Shown here one piece after another: positions 6,839-16,183 of a stretch of 64,000 bases of DNA. A program made the translations under genes and the position numbers. The notes beneath the pieces are model-generated. The model worked only from the letters and a program-made list of their open reading frames with translations. It did not search any database and was not told the origin of the DNA. The DNA is from Barnesiella sp. WM24 (GTDB taxonomy: Bacteria > Bacteroidota > Bacteroidia > Bacteroidales > Muribaculaceae): the NCBI RefSeq assembly GCF_004570975.1, contig NZ_SPPC01000001.1, positions 186,001-250,000 on the forward strand. Direction: 5' to 3'. Each line of letters starts with the position of its first letter. The first letter of the stretch is position 1.

Positions 6839-9800
6839 TCATAAGCCCGAAATTCTGACAATACTTGACGACGAGTCAGATGAGCGGGAGAGGCGTATCT
6901 GCACCGGAATACGCTCGCGCAGTTCCTCAACATGGCTGATTATGCCCACATGCCTGCCCGAAGCGGCATGAAGCGAGCGTAAAGTGTCGACCGCTTTCCT
7001 AAGAGGTTCGCCGCTTAGAGTGCCAAATCCTTCATCAATAAAAAGAGTGTCGACGGCAAGACGTCCGCCTATGTCACTCAAGGCGAGCGCGAGCGACAAC
7101 GAGACCAGAAAACTCTCTCCACCCGAAATCGTCGCAGCCGACCGAGAAGTATATCCTTGATAAGCATCTTCAAGCATAATGACAAATGTTCCCGGCACGA
7201 CCTTCAGCGTGTAGCGGTCTGACAATCCGTGCATGTAGTAATTAGCCGAATGAATAAGACTCGCAAGCACATAACTCTGGGCAATTTCGCGGAATTTCTT
7301 TCCTGTCGCATCGCCAAGCAACACTCTTAATCTTTCCCAGCGGTCATATTCTTCCTTTTTCCGCCGTGCCTCCTGAATCAGCGAAGCCTGTGCAGAGCAG
7401 AGTTCGGCATCCTGCCTCAGCATCAGCGCTATAGCGCCTGCCTCCCTGCCCTTTGCCTCCGACAAGGCATCCAGCTCCTTAATTGCCTCATCAAGCCGCT
7501 CGACAGTATCGCCGGGCTCAAGCGGCGGCATCGCTTTCTGATGGTCGGCAAGTCTCTGTCGGGCATTTTTCAACAACGCATCTTTTGTCAGCAGGTCGTC
7601 GGCTACCGCTTTCAATGCCGATGCAAGTGATGAAATTGTCTCGGTCGAATATCCTTGCAGACCCTCCAGTTCATCAAGCGGAATACCTTCAGGCGAAGCC
7701 ACATAACGCCCTACCCTGTTTCTATTTTCAGCGCGCCGCGACTCAGCCCGCGCCCTTGCATCGACCGCCACTTTAATGTCGGTAAACAAAGCCGACGCCT
7801 TAGCCTTCAGTGAAGGAGATCCTGCGGCCGACAAGTCACATTTAACATCCTTCCATGCCGGCAAGACACGCGTAATCCCCTCAACTATGTCGCCCACTTC
7901 ACGCCTCAGCGCCTCAGCCTGTTCACTTCGTGCAGTCAATTCACGATGGCGCTCGACAAGTTTATTATAAGCATTTGCCGCAGTGGTAACAGCAAGAGCT
8001 TTACCTACCGGATTATCACTCCATCCGTCAGCCCACTCTCGCTCGCCGACCATCACCCGAAGCGCTGTCTCAGCCTTATTTATCTCAGCCCTCCAGCCAT
8101 CAATAAGAGCGCCATAAGTGGCTATGGAATTGCGACAGTCATCAACCATTTTCCCGGCAGCAAGCTTTCTTTCTGCAAGACTGTTGAGATTGTCGGTCAT
8201 CCTTTCGACCGCCACACGATGCTCCCTTATGCTTTTTTCAAGGACATCGCCATCCTCATTCTTTTTCTCAACCTGCTTTAATGATGCCGCCACATCATTC
8301 TCCAGGCGCGAAAGGGCTGAATCCTCTTCACCACCGCCCCAGGCGACACCACATTTACCAAATGCCTCTACCACACCGGAAAGCGCGCGACCGTAAGCAT
8401 CACGGCTTTCATAGTCGCGTATCTCACGTTCAAGAGCTTCCGACATTGCCCGAGACCTGGTATCAACCTCCGCCTTACGGTCACATAAGCCACGGTAATC
8501 AGCGACAGCCTTGTCCCACTCATCCTTGGCGCAACGACACACATCATCTATCTCCTCCTCGAGAGGCAAAGCCTCAAGCAACTGCCGGCGACACACCGGG
8601 CAGACATCGCCTACATTAAGCCGCGAGCGTATATCCTTCGCCCACTTCCCTACACTCTCGCGCTGCTTCTCATAATCACGTTCGCGACACTCCATCAATG
8701 ACTTTGCCTTGACAATAAGAGGCGAGAGCCTGTCAATCTCGGAATTCAACGATGCAATCTCACGCCGGCAAGAGGCAAAATGACGTTCCGCCTCAACCTT
8801 ACGCGACTTCTCCTCAACAAGCTTGTTCATGCTTTCACGCGCGACACCACATGCAACGATAGTCCCGCGCAGTTCGGCAAGCTTTATACGCAATTCCGGC
8901 ATATTCATCTCCTGAAACGCCTTGTCGAGACCATCCACCTCTTTCCGGGCAACATCAAGAGCCGCACGACATCTATCATAGTCTTCAGTCGCTTTATCAA
9001 GTTCAGGACGCAAAGTCCCCTCAAGCCGCCCTGTCTCCTTTCCGGTTGCGACCCGAGCATCACGTATCTTATCCTTATATCCTGCAATAGAAGCCGCCAG
9101 GCTATTGATTGCCTGAACGTTATCATACATCTCTTTCCGGCAGGACTCTTCACGTATCGACGCCTCAATCTCGCTGATGTCACGTGACAATCCCGCCCTC
9201 TCAGCCTCGACATAGGCAAGTCCATTTTTCACTTCAGCGAAATCGTCACAAAGTCTTGTCAGCAACTTATCCTGTGATTTCACCTCATCATCAGCAGCCA
9301 TAGCGGCCGCAAGCCATCCGCGGGCCTCGGCCGATCGCGACCATTTATCCACAAGCTGCGAGTCACTCTGATAAGACTCGCAGGCGACAGCATCAAGAGC
9401 CGCTTTATGAGCCGACGCGGCATCATCAGCCGCCGCCACAAGGAGAGCCATCGTCTTCAGCCAGTCACGACGGAGTTCAAGGTCTTCACGACGTTTTTTC
9501 TGTCCGGCTATCTCCTTGTCAAGACTGGCGAGATTGGCATTATACCCGGCGATAGCATCGTCATCAAGCAGCTTCACCGCATCAACCTTTCTCATAGCCT
9601 CATCACAGTCCTGCTTCTTTGTCGAGGCAATCTGATATATCTTCACGCCAAGTCGGCTGTATATATCCATGCCCGTGATTTTCTCAAGAATCGAAGCCTT
9701 CTCCTCGTTACGGCTATTAAGAAAACGGGTAAACTCTCCCTGAGCAAGCATGACTGTGCGGCAAAACTGCCGGAAGTCGAGTCCCACGGCAGCGAGTATT

Positions 9801-10243
9801 TCAGTCCTGATGTCCTTGTCTTTCGACAGCACGTCGCCGGCAGTCACGTCTCTCAGCGACCACTGTTTTGCCTGCAAAGCGCCGGCGGGTTTCTTTCTCG
9901 CCCGCGCCACTGACCATGACGCCTCATACTCTTTCCCGTTATTGCCGATGAAAGTCAGAGCTACCGAAGCCTCTCCGGTATTACGCCTCATCAATTGCCT
10001 CGGGTCGCGCAATGTAATCGGTTTTCCCGACTCATTCATGTCGCCCTCCATCTGTGTATTGTCAAATCTTGGAGTGGTGGCATAAAGCGCGAGACATATC
10101 GCGTCAAGAATAGTCGACTTTCCCGACCCGGTGTCACCGGTAATCAGAAACACAGGCGCATCAGCAAGCGGACATGCCTCAAAGTCAATCACCGCGTCTT
10201 CAATCGACGCTATATTATGTATAGTAAGCCTCCGGAGTCTCAT
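6839..10243 (-). CDS. sbcC: Nuclease SbcCD ATPase subunit SbcC
   Basis: A 1134-residue SMC/Rad50-like ATPase. Walker A is GDTGSGKST (residues 36-44). Two long coiled-coil arms flank a zinc hook CPVC (about 547-550), and the C-terminal lobe carries the ABC signature in SGGESFLVSLSLALA followed by Walker B LFIDEGFG. With SbcD it forms the complex that opens hairpins, trims protein-blocked ends and takes part in double-strand break processing. It follows sbcD by 12 bases on the same strand, so the pair is one operon. Length and domain order are normal for the family. Confidence 0.97.
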   Translation of the reverse strand: MRLRRLTIHNIASIEDAVIDFEACPLADAPVFLITGDTGSGKSTILDAICLALYATTPRFDNTQMEGDMNESGKPITLRDPRQLMRRNTGEASVALTFIGNNGKEYEASWSVARARKKPAGALQAKQWSLRDVTAGDVLSKDKDIRTEILAAVGLDFRQFCRTVMLAQGEFTRFLNSRNEEKASILEKITGMDIYSRLGVKIYQIASTKKQDCDEAMRKVDAVKLLDDDAIAGYNANLASLDKEIAGQKKRREDLELRRDWLKTMALLVAAADDAASAHKAALDAVACESYQSDSQLVDKWSRSAEARGWLAAAMAADDEVKSQDKLLTRLCDDFAEVKNGLAYVEAERAGLSRDISEIEASIREESCRKEMYDNVQAINSLAASIAGYKDKIRDARVATGKETGRLEGTLRPELDKATEDYDRCRAALDVARKEVDGLDKAFQEMNMPELRIKLAELRGTIVACGVARESMNKLVEEKSRKVEAERHFASCRREIASLNSEIDRLSPLIVKAKSLMECRERDYEKQRESVGKWAKDIRSRLNVGDVCPVCRRQLLEALPLEEEIDDVCRCAKDEWDKAVADYRGLCDRKAEVDTRSRAMSEALEREIRDYESRDAYGRALSGVVEAFGKCGVAWGGGEEDSALSRLENDVAASLKQVEKKNEDGDVLEKSIREHRVAVERMTDNLNSLAERKLAAGKMVDDCRNSIATYGALIDGWRAEINKAETALRVMVGEREWADGWSDNPVGKALAVTTAANAYNKLVERHRELTARSEQAEALRREVGDIVEGITRVLPAWKDVKCDLSAAGSPSLKAKASALFTDIKVAVDARARAESRRAENRNRVGRYVASPEGIPLDELEGLQGYSTETISSLASALKAVADDLLTKDALLKNARQRLADHQKAMPPLEPGDTVERLDEAIKELDALSEAKGREAGAIALMLRQDAELCSAQASLIQEARRKKEEYDRWERLRVLLGDATGKKFREIAQSYVLASLIHSANYYMHGLSDRYTLKVVPGTFVIMLEDAYQGYTSRSAATISGGESFLVSLSLALALSDIGGRLAVDTLFIDEGFGTLSGEPLRKAVDTLRSLHAASGRHVGIISHVEELRERIPVQIRLSRSSDSSSSIVRISGL

Positions 10244-10255
10244 AACATCGCTTGA

Positions 10256-11422
10256 TTAATCATTACGTTCATCTTTTTTCACTTCATCCAGCGCCTCGTT
10301 AAACATAGCCTTCATGTCATCATCAAACACGGCGCCTATGTCGGCTGCATAACTGCCGGCTATCTCAACAGGCTGACACATGCGGAAATCACTCACCGAC
10401 ATCATCCTCGATGTAGCCGAGACGGCATCACGCCTGACTGTATTTATATGACACACCTTGCATTTCTTTCCGGAGGCTATAAGCAGCGCCTCGTTCATGG
10501 CACCTACCGGAAGAAAACCATCGACACTGACATTAAGCCTTATGTAAGCAGGGATGTCGGCTGGAAATTCGCTTAGCAACTCCTTCACGCGCTCCCATTC
10601 CGCCGCGCCCGACGCAGGCAATGTCACCAACGGGAAAGGATTGTCAACCGCCACCGTCTTGAGCACAGGAGGCTCACCGTCGCCATTCACCGTGACGATA
10701 CTCACGCTATGGTCATAGGCCTCATCAAAACTGACGGCAAGCGGTGTGCCGCAATATCTTGCCTTGCCGCGACTGCCATGTATCCACTGCTGACGATGTA
10801 TATGCCCCAAGGCAAGATAATCATATCCGCAGCCAAACTCATCAATGGTAACATAATCAATTCCACCTACCGTATATTCAGTCACACCGTCGTGTCCTGT
10901 AATATCACATCCCTTCACAGTCGTGTGTGCGCTGACCACCACAGGCAGCCTCCCGTCATTCATCTCGCCGACACGCTCAAGCACCGACTGCAAGAATCCA
11001 TCGGAAATAAAACGCCCGTAAGCATAAGGCAACGCCACTACATAACCTTTCCCCGGGATTTCCACGATATGTGACTCAGGACGCTCCCGGTCAATCGTGC
11101 CTATCATGTGGACATTGAGCCTACGCCACGGCGTGCGGAATATTTCATGACGCATGCCGCTGTCATGATTTCCCGCCGTGACAACGATGATCATATCGGG
11201 ACATGCCTCATGTATCGACATCAGCGCGTCAGCAAGCATCGTCTGCACAGCCGCCGAAGGACGTGATGTGTGATATACATCGCCGCTAAGCAAAAACAGG
11301 TCGGGACGCTCTTCATCGACAATTGTCCTCATCTGCCTAAGCATGGACAATTGTTCCTCAGTTCGGTCATAGTTATAAAGTGTGTGACCGAGATGCCAGT
11401 CACTTGTGTGGAGTATTTTCAT
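10256..11422 (-). CDS. sbcD: Exonuclease SbcCD subunit SbcD
   Basis: A Mre11-like metallophosphoesterase, 388 residues from this start. The phosphoesterase motifs appear in order: DWHLGH, GDVYHTS, AGNHDS, SAHTTV and GHIHRQQ, giving the two-metal nuclease centre. It supplies nuclease activity to the SbcC ATPase encoded just downstream. An open in-frame extension reaches an ATG at 11530, but the family starts at MKILHTSDWHLG, and a TATATTTG -7 element at 11449-11456 sits 27 bases before that ATG and inside the extension. I therefore place the start at 11422. Confidence 0.96.
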   Translation of the reverse strand: MKILHTSDWHLGHTLYNYDRTEEQLSMLRQMRTIVDEERPDLFLLSGDVYHTSRPSAAVQTMLADALMSIHEACPDMIIVVTAGNHDSGMRHEIFRTPWRRLNVHMIGTIDRERPESHIVEIPGKGYVVALPYAYGRFISDGFLQSVLERVGEMNDGRLPVVVSAHTTVKGCDITGHDGVTEYTVGGIDYVTIDEFGCGYDYLALGHIHRQQWIHGSRGKARYCGTPLAVSFDEAYDHSVSIVTVNGDGEPPVLKTVAVDNPFPLVTLPASGAAEWERVKELLSEFPADIPAYIRLNVSVDGFLPVGAMNEALLIASGKKCKVCHINTVRRDAVSATSRMMSVSDFRMCQPVEIAGSYAADIGAVFDDDMKAMFNEALDEVKKDERND

Positions 11423-11448
11423 TGCACGATGATTATAGGTAATCACTA

Positions 11449-11456
11449 CAAATATA
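11449..11456 (-). promoter_or_regulatory. -7 element of sbcDC
   Basis: TATATTTG on the minus strand, matching TAnnTTTG, 27 bases upstream of the sbcD ATG. It is the only visible promoter for the pair. Confidence 0.55.
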
Positions 11457-11519
11457 CAAAATTTCGCCACTCCGAAGAGCCGGAATGACAATAAATCATA
11501 ACGATTCATTTCTTTGTTG

Positions 11520-11527
11520 TATCTTTG
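11520..11527 (+). promoter_or_regulatory. -7 element of the RNA methyltransferase gene
   Basis: TATCTTTG matches TAnnTTTG and lies 27 bases before the ATG at 11554, in the divergent space shared with sbcD. Confidence 0.55.
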
Positions 11528-11553
11528 CAACCTAATGTAATCAGGTCAATGAC

Positions 11554-12360
11554 ATGGCAGTATTTGAAATCTCTTCTATTGACGACAAAAGAGTCGAAAG
11601 CTACGTATCGCTCACAGAAGCGCAACTGCGCAACCGTCTCAACCCCGACGACGGTCTTTTTATCGCGGAAAGCCCAAAGGTGATACACGTGGCGCTTGAT
11701 GCCGGCTATGATCCGGTGTCACTGCTATGTGAACGACGCCACATCATCGGCGATGCACGTGACATAATCGAGCGGTGTGGCGACATTCCGGTCTACACAG
11801 GCGACCGCGACATTCTTACCTCCATCACAGGCTACAAGCTTACCCGCGGGGTGCTGTGTGCGATGCGCCGCAAGAACAATCCCACAGTAGAGGCAGTATG
11901 CCGCGACGCGCAACGCATCGTATTGATTGACGGAGTTGTCGACACGACCAACATCGGAGCCATATTCCGTTCTGCCGCAGCCCTCGGGATAGACGGCATT
12001 TTGCTAACTCCTACCTCCTGCGACCCGCTCAACCGTAGAGCCGTCAGAGTATCGATGGGGTCAGTGTTTCTTCTACCGTGGACCTGGCTTGAAGAGCCTA
12101 TAAAGTCACTGCACGACTACGGATTCCGTACGGTCGCTATGGCACTCACCGATAGATCGGTCTCCATCGACGACCCGGCGCTATGCTCCGAACCTCGCCT
12201 CGCCATAATCATGGGCACGGAAGGCGACGGACTGGCATCTTCCGTAATCAACGAAGCTGACTATACCGCACGCATCCCTATGAGCCACAATGTCGACTCC
12301 CTAAATGTAGCCGCGGCGGCAGCCGTCGCATTCTGGCAACTGCGCCCGCGCAAGCATTGA
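11554..12360 (+). CDS. SpoU/TrmH-family RNA 2'-O-methyltransferase
   Basis: A 268-residue SPOUT-class methyltransferase, expected to put a methyl group from S-adenosylmethionine on a ribose 2'-OH of rRNA or tRNA. The three family motifs are clear: motif 1 in NIGAIFRSAAALGID, motif 2 in IMGTEGDGL and motif 3 in IPMSHNVDSLNVAAAAAV, which form the trefoil knot and cofactor site. The N-terminal 100 residues look like the substrate-binding domain of the RlmB/TrmH group (NRLNPDDGLFIAESPKVI). The exact substrate cannot be assigned. It stands alone, divergent from sbcD. Confidence 0.92.
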   Translation: MAVFEISSIDDKRVESYVSLTEAQLRNRLNPDDGLFIAESPKVIHVALDAGYDPVSLLCERRHIIGDARDIIERCGDIPVYTGDRDILTSITGYKLTRGVLCAMRRKNNPTVEAVCRDAQRIVLIDGVVDTTNIGAIFRSAAALGIDGILLTPTSCDPLNRRAVRVSMGSVFLLPWTWLEEPIKSLHDYGFRTVAMALTDRSVSIDDPALCSEPRLAIIMGTEGDGLASSVINEADYTARIPMSHNVDSLNVAAAAAVAFWQLRPRKH

Positions 12361-12403
12361 CAGCCCTACCGGCAAGCACCCTAAGAGGATGCCTCATCGT
12401 TCT

Positions 12404-13006
12404 TTATTTGGGGAGGATGATTTTAGCCCAGTCAGGTACATCTTCAGTATAGGATTTCACCACCTCGCCATTGCTCATGCGGAACAGAATCCGTGCATCC
12501 GCATCCTCCACAGAGTTATCGTAAACATACAGGCGATCGACAATGGGAGCTAAAAGCTGACAATTGGCGATAGATTTGTCGTAACGAGAAATAATCTTGG
12601 GAATAGGAACATCGTGACCGCCATTCAAGACGCGGTTAGCAACACGCTTAGCATTGATGGTAGGAGATGCGGTTGATACAAAAAACAACCTTATAAAGAA
12701 TCCTGCCATCTTTGCCCGCATAATATAATCTACCTTATCGCCTGCCGACATCACAGTCTCAAATATATGGCTCTTATGTTCGGCAAGGCATCTCTCTCGC
12801 CAATCGTTGCAATAGTTAGCCGCTTTGAGAACAGCCTCCCGGTCGTTCCAATCTCCGAAAACGTCGCGAGCCACATTGTCGGGATTGATATACTCCGAGT
12901 CCTCCAGCCACTCATGATGAAGAATCTTTGAGGTTACAGATGTTTTGCCCGACCCATTGGGCCCGGCAATAACAATCAGAACAGGACGATGTTCAATAGC
13001 TGCCAT
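12404..13006 (-). CDS. Zeta-toxin-like P-loop kinase
   Basis: A 200-residue P-loop protein resembling the zeta toxin/UDP-GlcNAc kinase family. Walker A is IAGPNGSGKTS near the N-terminus; FETVMSAGDK resembles the zeta switch segment; GGHDVPIPKIISRYDKS and YVYDNS are typical later motifs. Family members phosphorylate UDP-N-acetylglucosamine and block wall synthesis, or act as uncharacterised kinases. An in-frame extension to 13153 is open but overlaps the small upstream gene almost entirely, and the family begins right before the P-loop, so I start at 13006. Its first 14 bases overlap the end of the upstream small gene, suggesting translational coupling as in toxin-antitoxin pairs. Confidence 0.8.
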   Translation of the reverse strand: MAAIEHRPVLIVIAGPNGSGKTSVTSKILHHEWLEDSEYINPDNVARDVFGDWNDREAVLKAANYCNDWRERCLAEHKSHIFETVMSAGDKVDYIMRAKMAGFFIRLFFVSTASPTINAKRVANRVLNGGHDVPIPKIISRYDKSIANCQLLAPIVDRLYVYDNSVEDADARILFRMSNGEVVKSYTEDVPDWAKIILPK

Positions 13007-13208
13007 TCTTAATTCTATTGATGGCATCGCCCCATTTCTCTTGTGCCGCTTGCGAGGCAGCCTCGATACCGGCAGCCACACGTTCGGCAGCCCGGCGAGT
13101 GCTTTCGCGGGCATCCTCGGCAACCTCACGCATGATCTGAGCCATGCGCTCATCGCCCGGCTCCTCCATCGACGTAAGTCGATAGCTATTCATCTCAGCG
13201 TCCGACAT
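12993..13208 (-). CDS. Small helical partner of the zeta-like kinase
   Basis: A 71-residue protein, strongly helical and alanine/glutamate/arginine-rich (EDARESTRRAAERVAAGIEA). It overlaps the start of the P-loop kinase by 14 bases and has its own TATATTTG -7 element 26 bases upstream, so it is the first gene of a two-gene unit. Order and size fit an antitoxin, but it does not obviously match the three-helix epsilon antitoxin, so the role is inferred from context only. Confidence 0.7.
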   Translation of the reverse strand: MSDAEMNSYRLTSMEEPGDERMAQIMREVAEDARESTRRAAERVAAGIEAASQAAQEKWGDAINRIKNGSY

Positions 13209-13233
13209 AAAATAATCTTTTCTTATTCAACGC

Positions 13234-13241
13234 CAAATATA
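13234..13241 (-). promoter_or_regulatory. -7 element of the kinase gene pair
   Basis: TATATTTG on the minus strand, 26 bases upstream of the ATG at 13208. It matches TAnnTTTG. Confidence 0.5.
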
Positions 13242-13362
13242 CAAAAAAAGTCTGAACTCATATCACTTTTTGATGCAATCCGCATAACCCTGCCTAAGGG
13301 CACATCCACATATAAGCTAAAAATCCGTAGAAAACAAGTATTCATAGGAAAAAGCGTAAATA

Positions 13363-13399
13363 AAAATGGAGTGCAACTCGTTGAGCTACACTCCATTTT
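13363..13399 (-). terminator. Terminator of dnaK
   Basis: Stem AAAATGGAGTG (13363-13373) with CACTCCATTTT (13389-13399), with a nested CAAC/GTTG pairing in the loop. On the minus strand it starts 21 bases after the dnaK stop and ends in a T-rich run. Confidence 0.8.
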
Positions 13400-13419
13400 G
13401 TTATCGTTGGTTGTGGGAC

Positions 13420-15330
13420 TTATTTCACTTCCTCGAAGTCGACGTCGGTCACGTGGTCGTCGCCGCCTGCGTTGGATGAATTTCCGGCTCCGGGGTTAGG
13501 ACCTGCCTGCGCACCGCCCTGAGCCTGCTGCTGAGCGTTTAGAATGTCCTGCTGAGCCTCGCCGAATGCCTTCTGGATTTCTGCGATAGCCGGCTCGATT
13601 GCAGCTACATCCTGAGCCTTGTGGGCGTCTTCAAGGCGCTTGAGGGCATTTTCAATAGTAGCCTTCTTGTCGGCGGGGATTGCTGCGCCAAGCTCTTCAA
13701 GCTGCTTCTTGGTCTGGAATATAACGGTATCAGCCTGATTGAGTTTGTCGATACGCTGCTTTTCAGCCTCGTCGGCGGCTGCATTGGCTGCTGCCTCATC
13801 CTTCATTCTCTTGATTTCAGCGTCGGTCAAGCCTGAAGAAGCCTCGATACGGATGCTCTGCTCCTTACCTGTAGCCTTATCCTTAGCCGATACGTTCAGG
13901 ATACCGTTGGCATCAATCTCAAATGTCACTTCAATCTGAGGTATGCCACGTGGTGCGGGTGCGATTCCGTCAAGATGGAACTTGCCGAGTGTCTTGTCAT
14001 CCTTAGCAAGAGGACGCTCGCCCTGAAGCACATGGATTTCAACTGAGGGCTGATTGTCGGCTGCTGTAGAGAACACTTCGCTCTTACGAGTAGGAATTGT
14101 GGTGTTAGCCTCGATAAGCTTGGTCATCACGCCACCGAGAGTCTCAATACCTACTGACAACGGAACGACATCAAGAAGAAGCACGTCCTTTACATCGCCT
14201 GAAAGCACACCACCCTGGATGGCCGCACCTACGGCAACCACCTCATCAGGGTTAACACCCTTTGAAGGAGCCTTTCCGAAGAACTTATTGACAATCTCCT
14301 GAATAGCAGGTATACGGGTCGAACCACCCACGAGGATAACCTCGTCAATATCCTTTGCAGTAAGACCGGCATCCTTCAACGCCTGCTCACAGGGCTTGAT
14401 CGTAGCCTGGATAAGCTTGTCGGCAAGCTGCTCAAACTTCGCACGGGTCAATGTCTTAACCAAGTGGCGGGGAACACCGTCAACCGGCATGATGTAAGGA
14501 AGGTTGATTTCAGTAGTGGTTGAGCTTGAAAGCTCGATCTTAGCCTTCTCTGCAGCTTCTTTAAGACGCTGGAGCGCCATTGCATCCTTGCGGAGGTCTA
14601 CATTGTATTCCTGCTGGAAGTCATCGGCAAGCCAGTCGATGATCACGTGGTCGAAGTCATCACCGCCAAGGTGGGTGTCACCGTTGGTTGACTTAACTTC
14701 AAACACACCATCGCCAAGTTCAAGAATAGAAATATCAAATGTACCGCCACCGAGGTCAAACACGGCAATCTTCTGGTCCTTGTCGCTCTTGTCAAGACCG
14801 TAGGCAAGCGCTGCTGCAGTAGGCTCGTTGACAATACGGCGCACTTTCAATCCGGCAATCTCACCGGCTTCCTTGGTTGCCTGACGCTGAGAGTCGTTAA
14901 AGTAGGCGGGGACAGTGATGACAGCCTCGTCCACAGTCTGACCGAGGTAATCCTCAGCGGTCTTCTTCATCTTCTGAAGAATCATTGCCGAGATTTCCTG
15001 AGGAGTATATTCACGACCGTCAACAAGCACACGTACTGTGCCGTTGTCAGCCTTGCCGACTTCGTAAGGCACACGCTTTACTTCTTCAGCCACTTCATCA
15101 TATTTCTCACCCATGAAGCGCTTGATTGAATAGATTGTGCCCTCAGGGTTAGTGATTGCCTGACGCTTTGCAGGGTCACCTACCTTACGCTCGCCACCGG
15201 CGATAAAAGCCACGATAGACGGAGTTGTATTACGACCTTCGCTGTTGGGGATTACAACAGGGTCATTACCTTCAAGTACCGAAACGCAGGAATTGGTTGT
15301 TCCCAAGTCAATACCAATAATCTTTCCCAT
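13420..15330 (-). CDS. dnaK: Chaperone DnaK (Hsp70)
   Basis: A 636-residue Hsp70, the ATP-driven cytoplasmic chaperone for nascent and misfolded proteins. It begins [20 protein letters not shown] with the phosphate-1 loop. Other nucleotide-binding motifs ([24 protein letters not shown]) and the linker [16 protein letters not shown] are present, and the substrate domain is followed by a glycine/alanine-rich tail ending DVDFEEVK, like the EEVD-type DnaK tail. It stands alone; no grpE or dnaJ is adjacent. A sigma-54-like -24/-12 element lies about 85 bases upstream and an intrinsic terminator follows. Confidence 0.99.
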   Translation of the reverse strand: MGKIIGIDLGTTNSCVSVLEGNDPVVIPNSEGRNTTPSIVAFIAGGERKVGDPAKRQAITNPEGTIYSIKRFMGEKYDEVAEEVKRVPYEVGKADNGTVRVLVDGREYTPQEISAMILQKMKKTAEDYLGQTVDEAVITVPAYFNDSQRQATKEAGEIAGLKVRRIVNEPTAAALAYGLDKSDKDQKIAVFDLGGGTFDISILELGDGVFEVKSTNGDTHLGGDDFDHVIIDWLADDFQQEYNVDLRKDAMALQRLKEAAEKAKIELSSSTTTEINLPYIMPVDGVPRHLVKTLTRAKFEQLADKLIQATIKPCEQALKDAGLTAKDIDEVILVGGSTRIPAIQEIVNKFFGKAPSKGVNPDEVVAVGAAIQGGVLSGDVKDVLLLDVVPLSVGIETLGGVMTKLIEANTTIPTRKSEVFSTAADNQPSVEIHVLQGERPLAKDDKTLGKFHLDGIAPAPRGIPQIEVTFEIDANGILNVSAKDKATGKEQSIRIEASSGLTDAEIKRMKDEAAANAAADEAEKQRIDKLNQADTVIFQTKKQLEELGAAIPADKKATIENALKRLEDAHKAQDVAAIEPAIAEIQKAFGEAQQDILNAQQQAQGGAQAGPNPGAGNSSNAGGDDHVTDVDFEEVK

Positions 15331-15413
15331 AATTCTTTTCTTTTATTTTGGTTATATTAAATTCGACTTTATTGCGGAATCGCCTTACTGCGCTCCGACA
15401 TTCATCTTAAAAA

Positions 15414-15429
15414 ACAAATCATGTGCCAA
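15414..15429 (-). promoter_or_regulatory. Sigma-54-like -24/-12 element before dnaK
   Basis: On the minus strand TTGGCACATGATTTGT has the conserved GG (15426-15427) and a GT in place of the usual GC (15414-15415), separated by exactly 10 bases, as in RpoN promoters. No TAnnTTTG element is seen before dnaK. The deviation at -12 keeps this tentative. Confidence 0.35.
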
Positions 15430-15615
15430 AAAGGTTGACACCACGATAAATTAATCAATCACAACGACTTAATGGCGAAGCAAGATGTGACATGACATAT
15501 GACACTTTTTCACTTTTCTGCCAAAAATACTATATCGGCGTGCCTTATTGTCGGAATATTTGGCAGGAATGCTGACAAAAAAGGTGTTTTTCAATTTTTG
15601 TTTCACAATATTTAT

Positions 15616-15623
15616 TAAATTTG
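15616..15623 (+). promoter_or_regulatory. -7 element of the mce-mmd operon
   Basis: TAAATTTG matches TAnnTTTG, 99 bases before the mce ATG. A TTTG lies upstream, but at 15 bases it is closer than the usual 19-21, so only the -7 half is supported. Confidence 0.5.
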
Positions 15624-15722
15624 CAACTTAAACCGTGGAGTGGCTTTCCGCATACCCTCAAAGCCACATAAAAACGGGGCAAAACGAATTAGACTTTAAC
15701 CAACTAAATAAATCGAAATAAA

Positions 15723-16142
15723 ATGAATATTTCTCACATCGAACACATCGGCATTGCCGTTCCGTCGCTTGACGAAGCAATTCCTTTCTACGAAAAGACA
15801 TTCGGTATCAAATGTTTCGCTATCGAAGAAGTACCCGACCAGAAAGTACGCACAGCATTCTTCAAGGTAGGACAGACCAAGATTGAGCTTCTTGAAGGCA
15901 CAAGCGAAGACAGCGCAATATCCAAGTACATCGCCAACAATGGCGGTCGCGGTGGCATACAGCACATGGCATTCGCAATCGAAGACGGTGTGGCAAACGC
16001 TCTCGCTGAAGCTGAAGAGAAGGGATGCCGCCTTATCGACAAGGCTCCTCGCAAGGGTGCAGAGGGTCTTAACATTGCATTCCTCCACCCGAAATCAACT
16101 TTCGGCACTCTGATCGAGCTTTGCGAAGACCCCAATAAGTAA
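15723..16142 (+). CDS. mce: Methylmalonyl-CoA epimerase
   Basis: A 139-residue vicinal-oxygen-chelate protein that interconverts (R)- and (S)-methylmalonyl-CoA. Two beta-alpha-beta modules are visible, with metal ligands expected in HIEHIGIAV (His), the QHMAFAIED segment (His) and GTLIELCE (Glu), matching the cobalt/zinc site of the family. The length is typical. It is the first gene of the cluster leading to propionate: the epimerase prepares the isomer that the following biotin decarboxylase uses after methylmalonyl-CoA mutase (not in this window). It is 41 bases upstream of mmdA on the same strand. Confidence 0.96.
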   Translation: MNISHIEHIGIAVPSLDEAIPFYEKTFGIKCFAIEEVPDQKVRTAFFKVGQTKIELLEGTSEDSAISKYIANNGGRGGIQHMAFAIEDGVANALAEAEEKGCRLIDKAPRKGAEGLNIAFLHPKSTFGTLIELCEDPNK

Positions 16143-16183
16143 TCCCCCAAAAAGAAAAAAATACTCATTATATAATAAAGCAC

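Larger units (their letters stand above)
15331..15722. other. Intergenic region between dnaK and mce (392 bp)
   Basis: Divergent control region with no credible coding frame. It holds a sigma-54-like element reading toward dnaK (15414-15429), a TAAATTTG -7 element reading toward mce (15616-15623), and an 8-bp hairpin in the mce leader (GTGGCTTT 15640-15647 with AAAGCCAC 15660-15667). The middle part (about 15450-15600) is AT-rich and otherwise featureless to me. Confidence 0.6.

Noticed and set aside
13007-13153. Extended start for the zeta-like kinase
   Set aside because: It would overlap the small upstream gene almost completely, and family members start just before the P-loop.
15540-15575. 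A second sigma-54-like string TTGGCAGGAATGC near dnaK
   Set aside because: GG and GC are only seven bases apart, not ten, so it does not fit an RpoN promoter.
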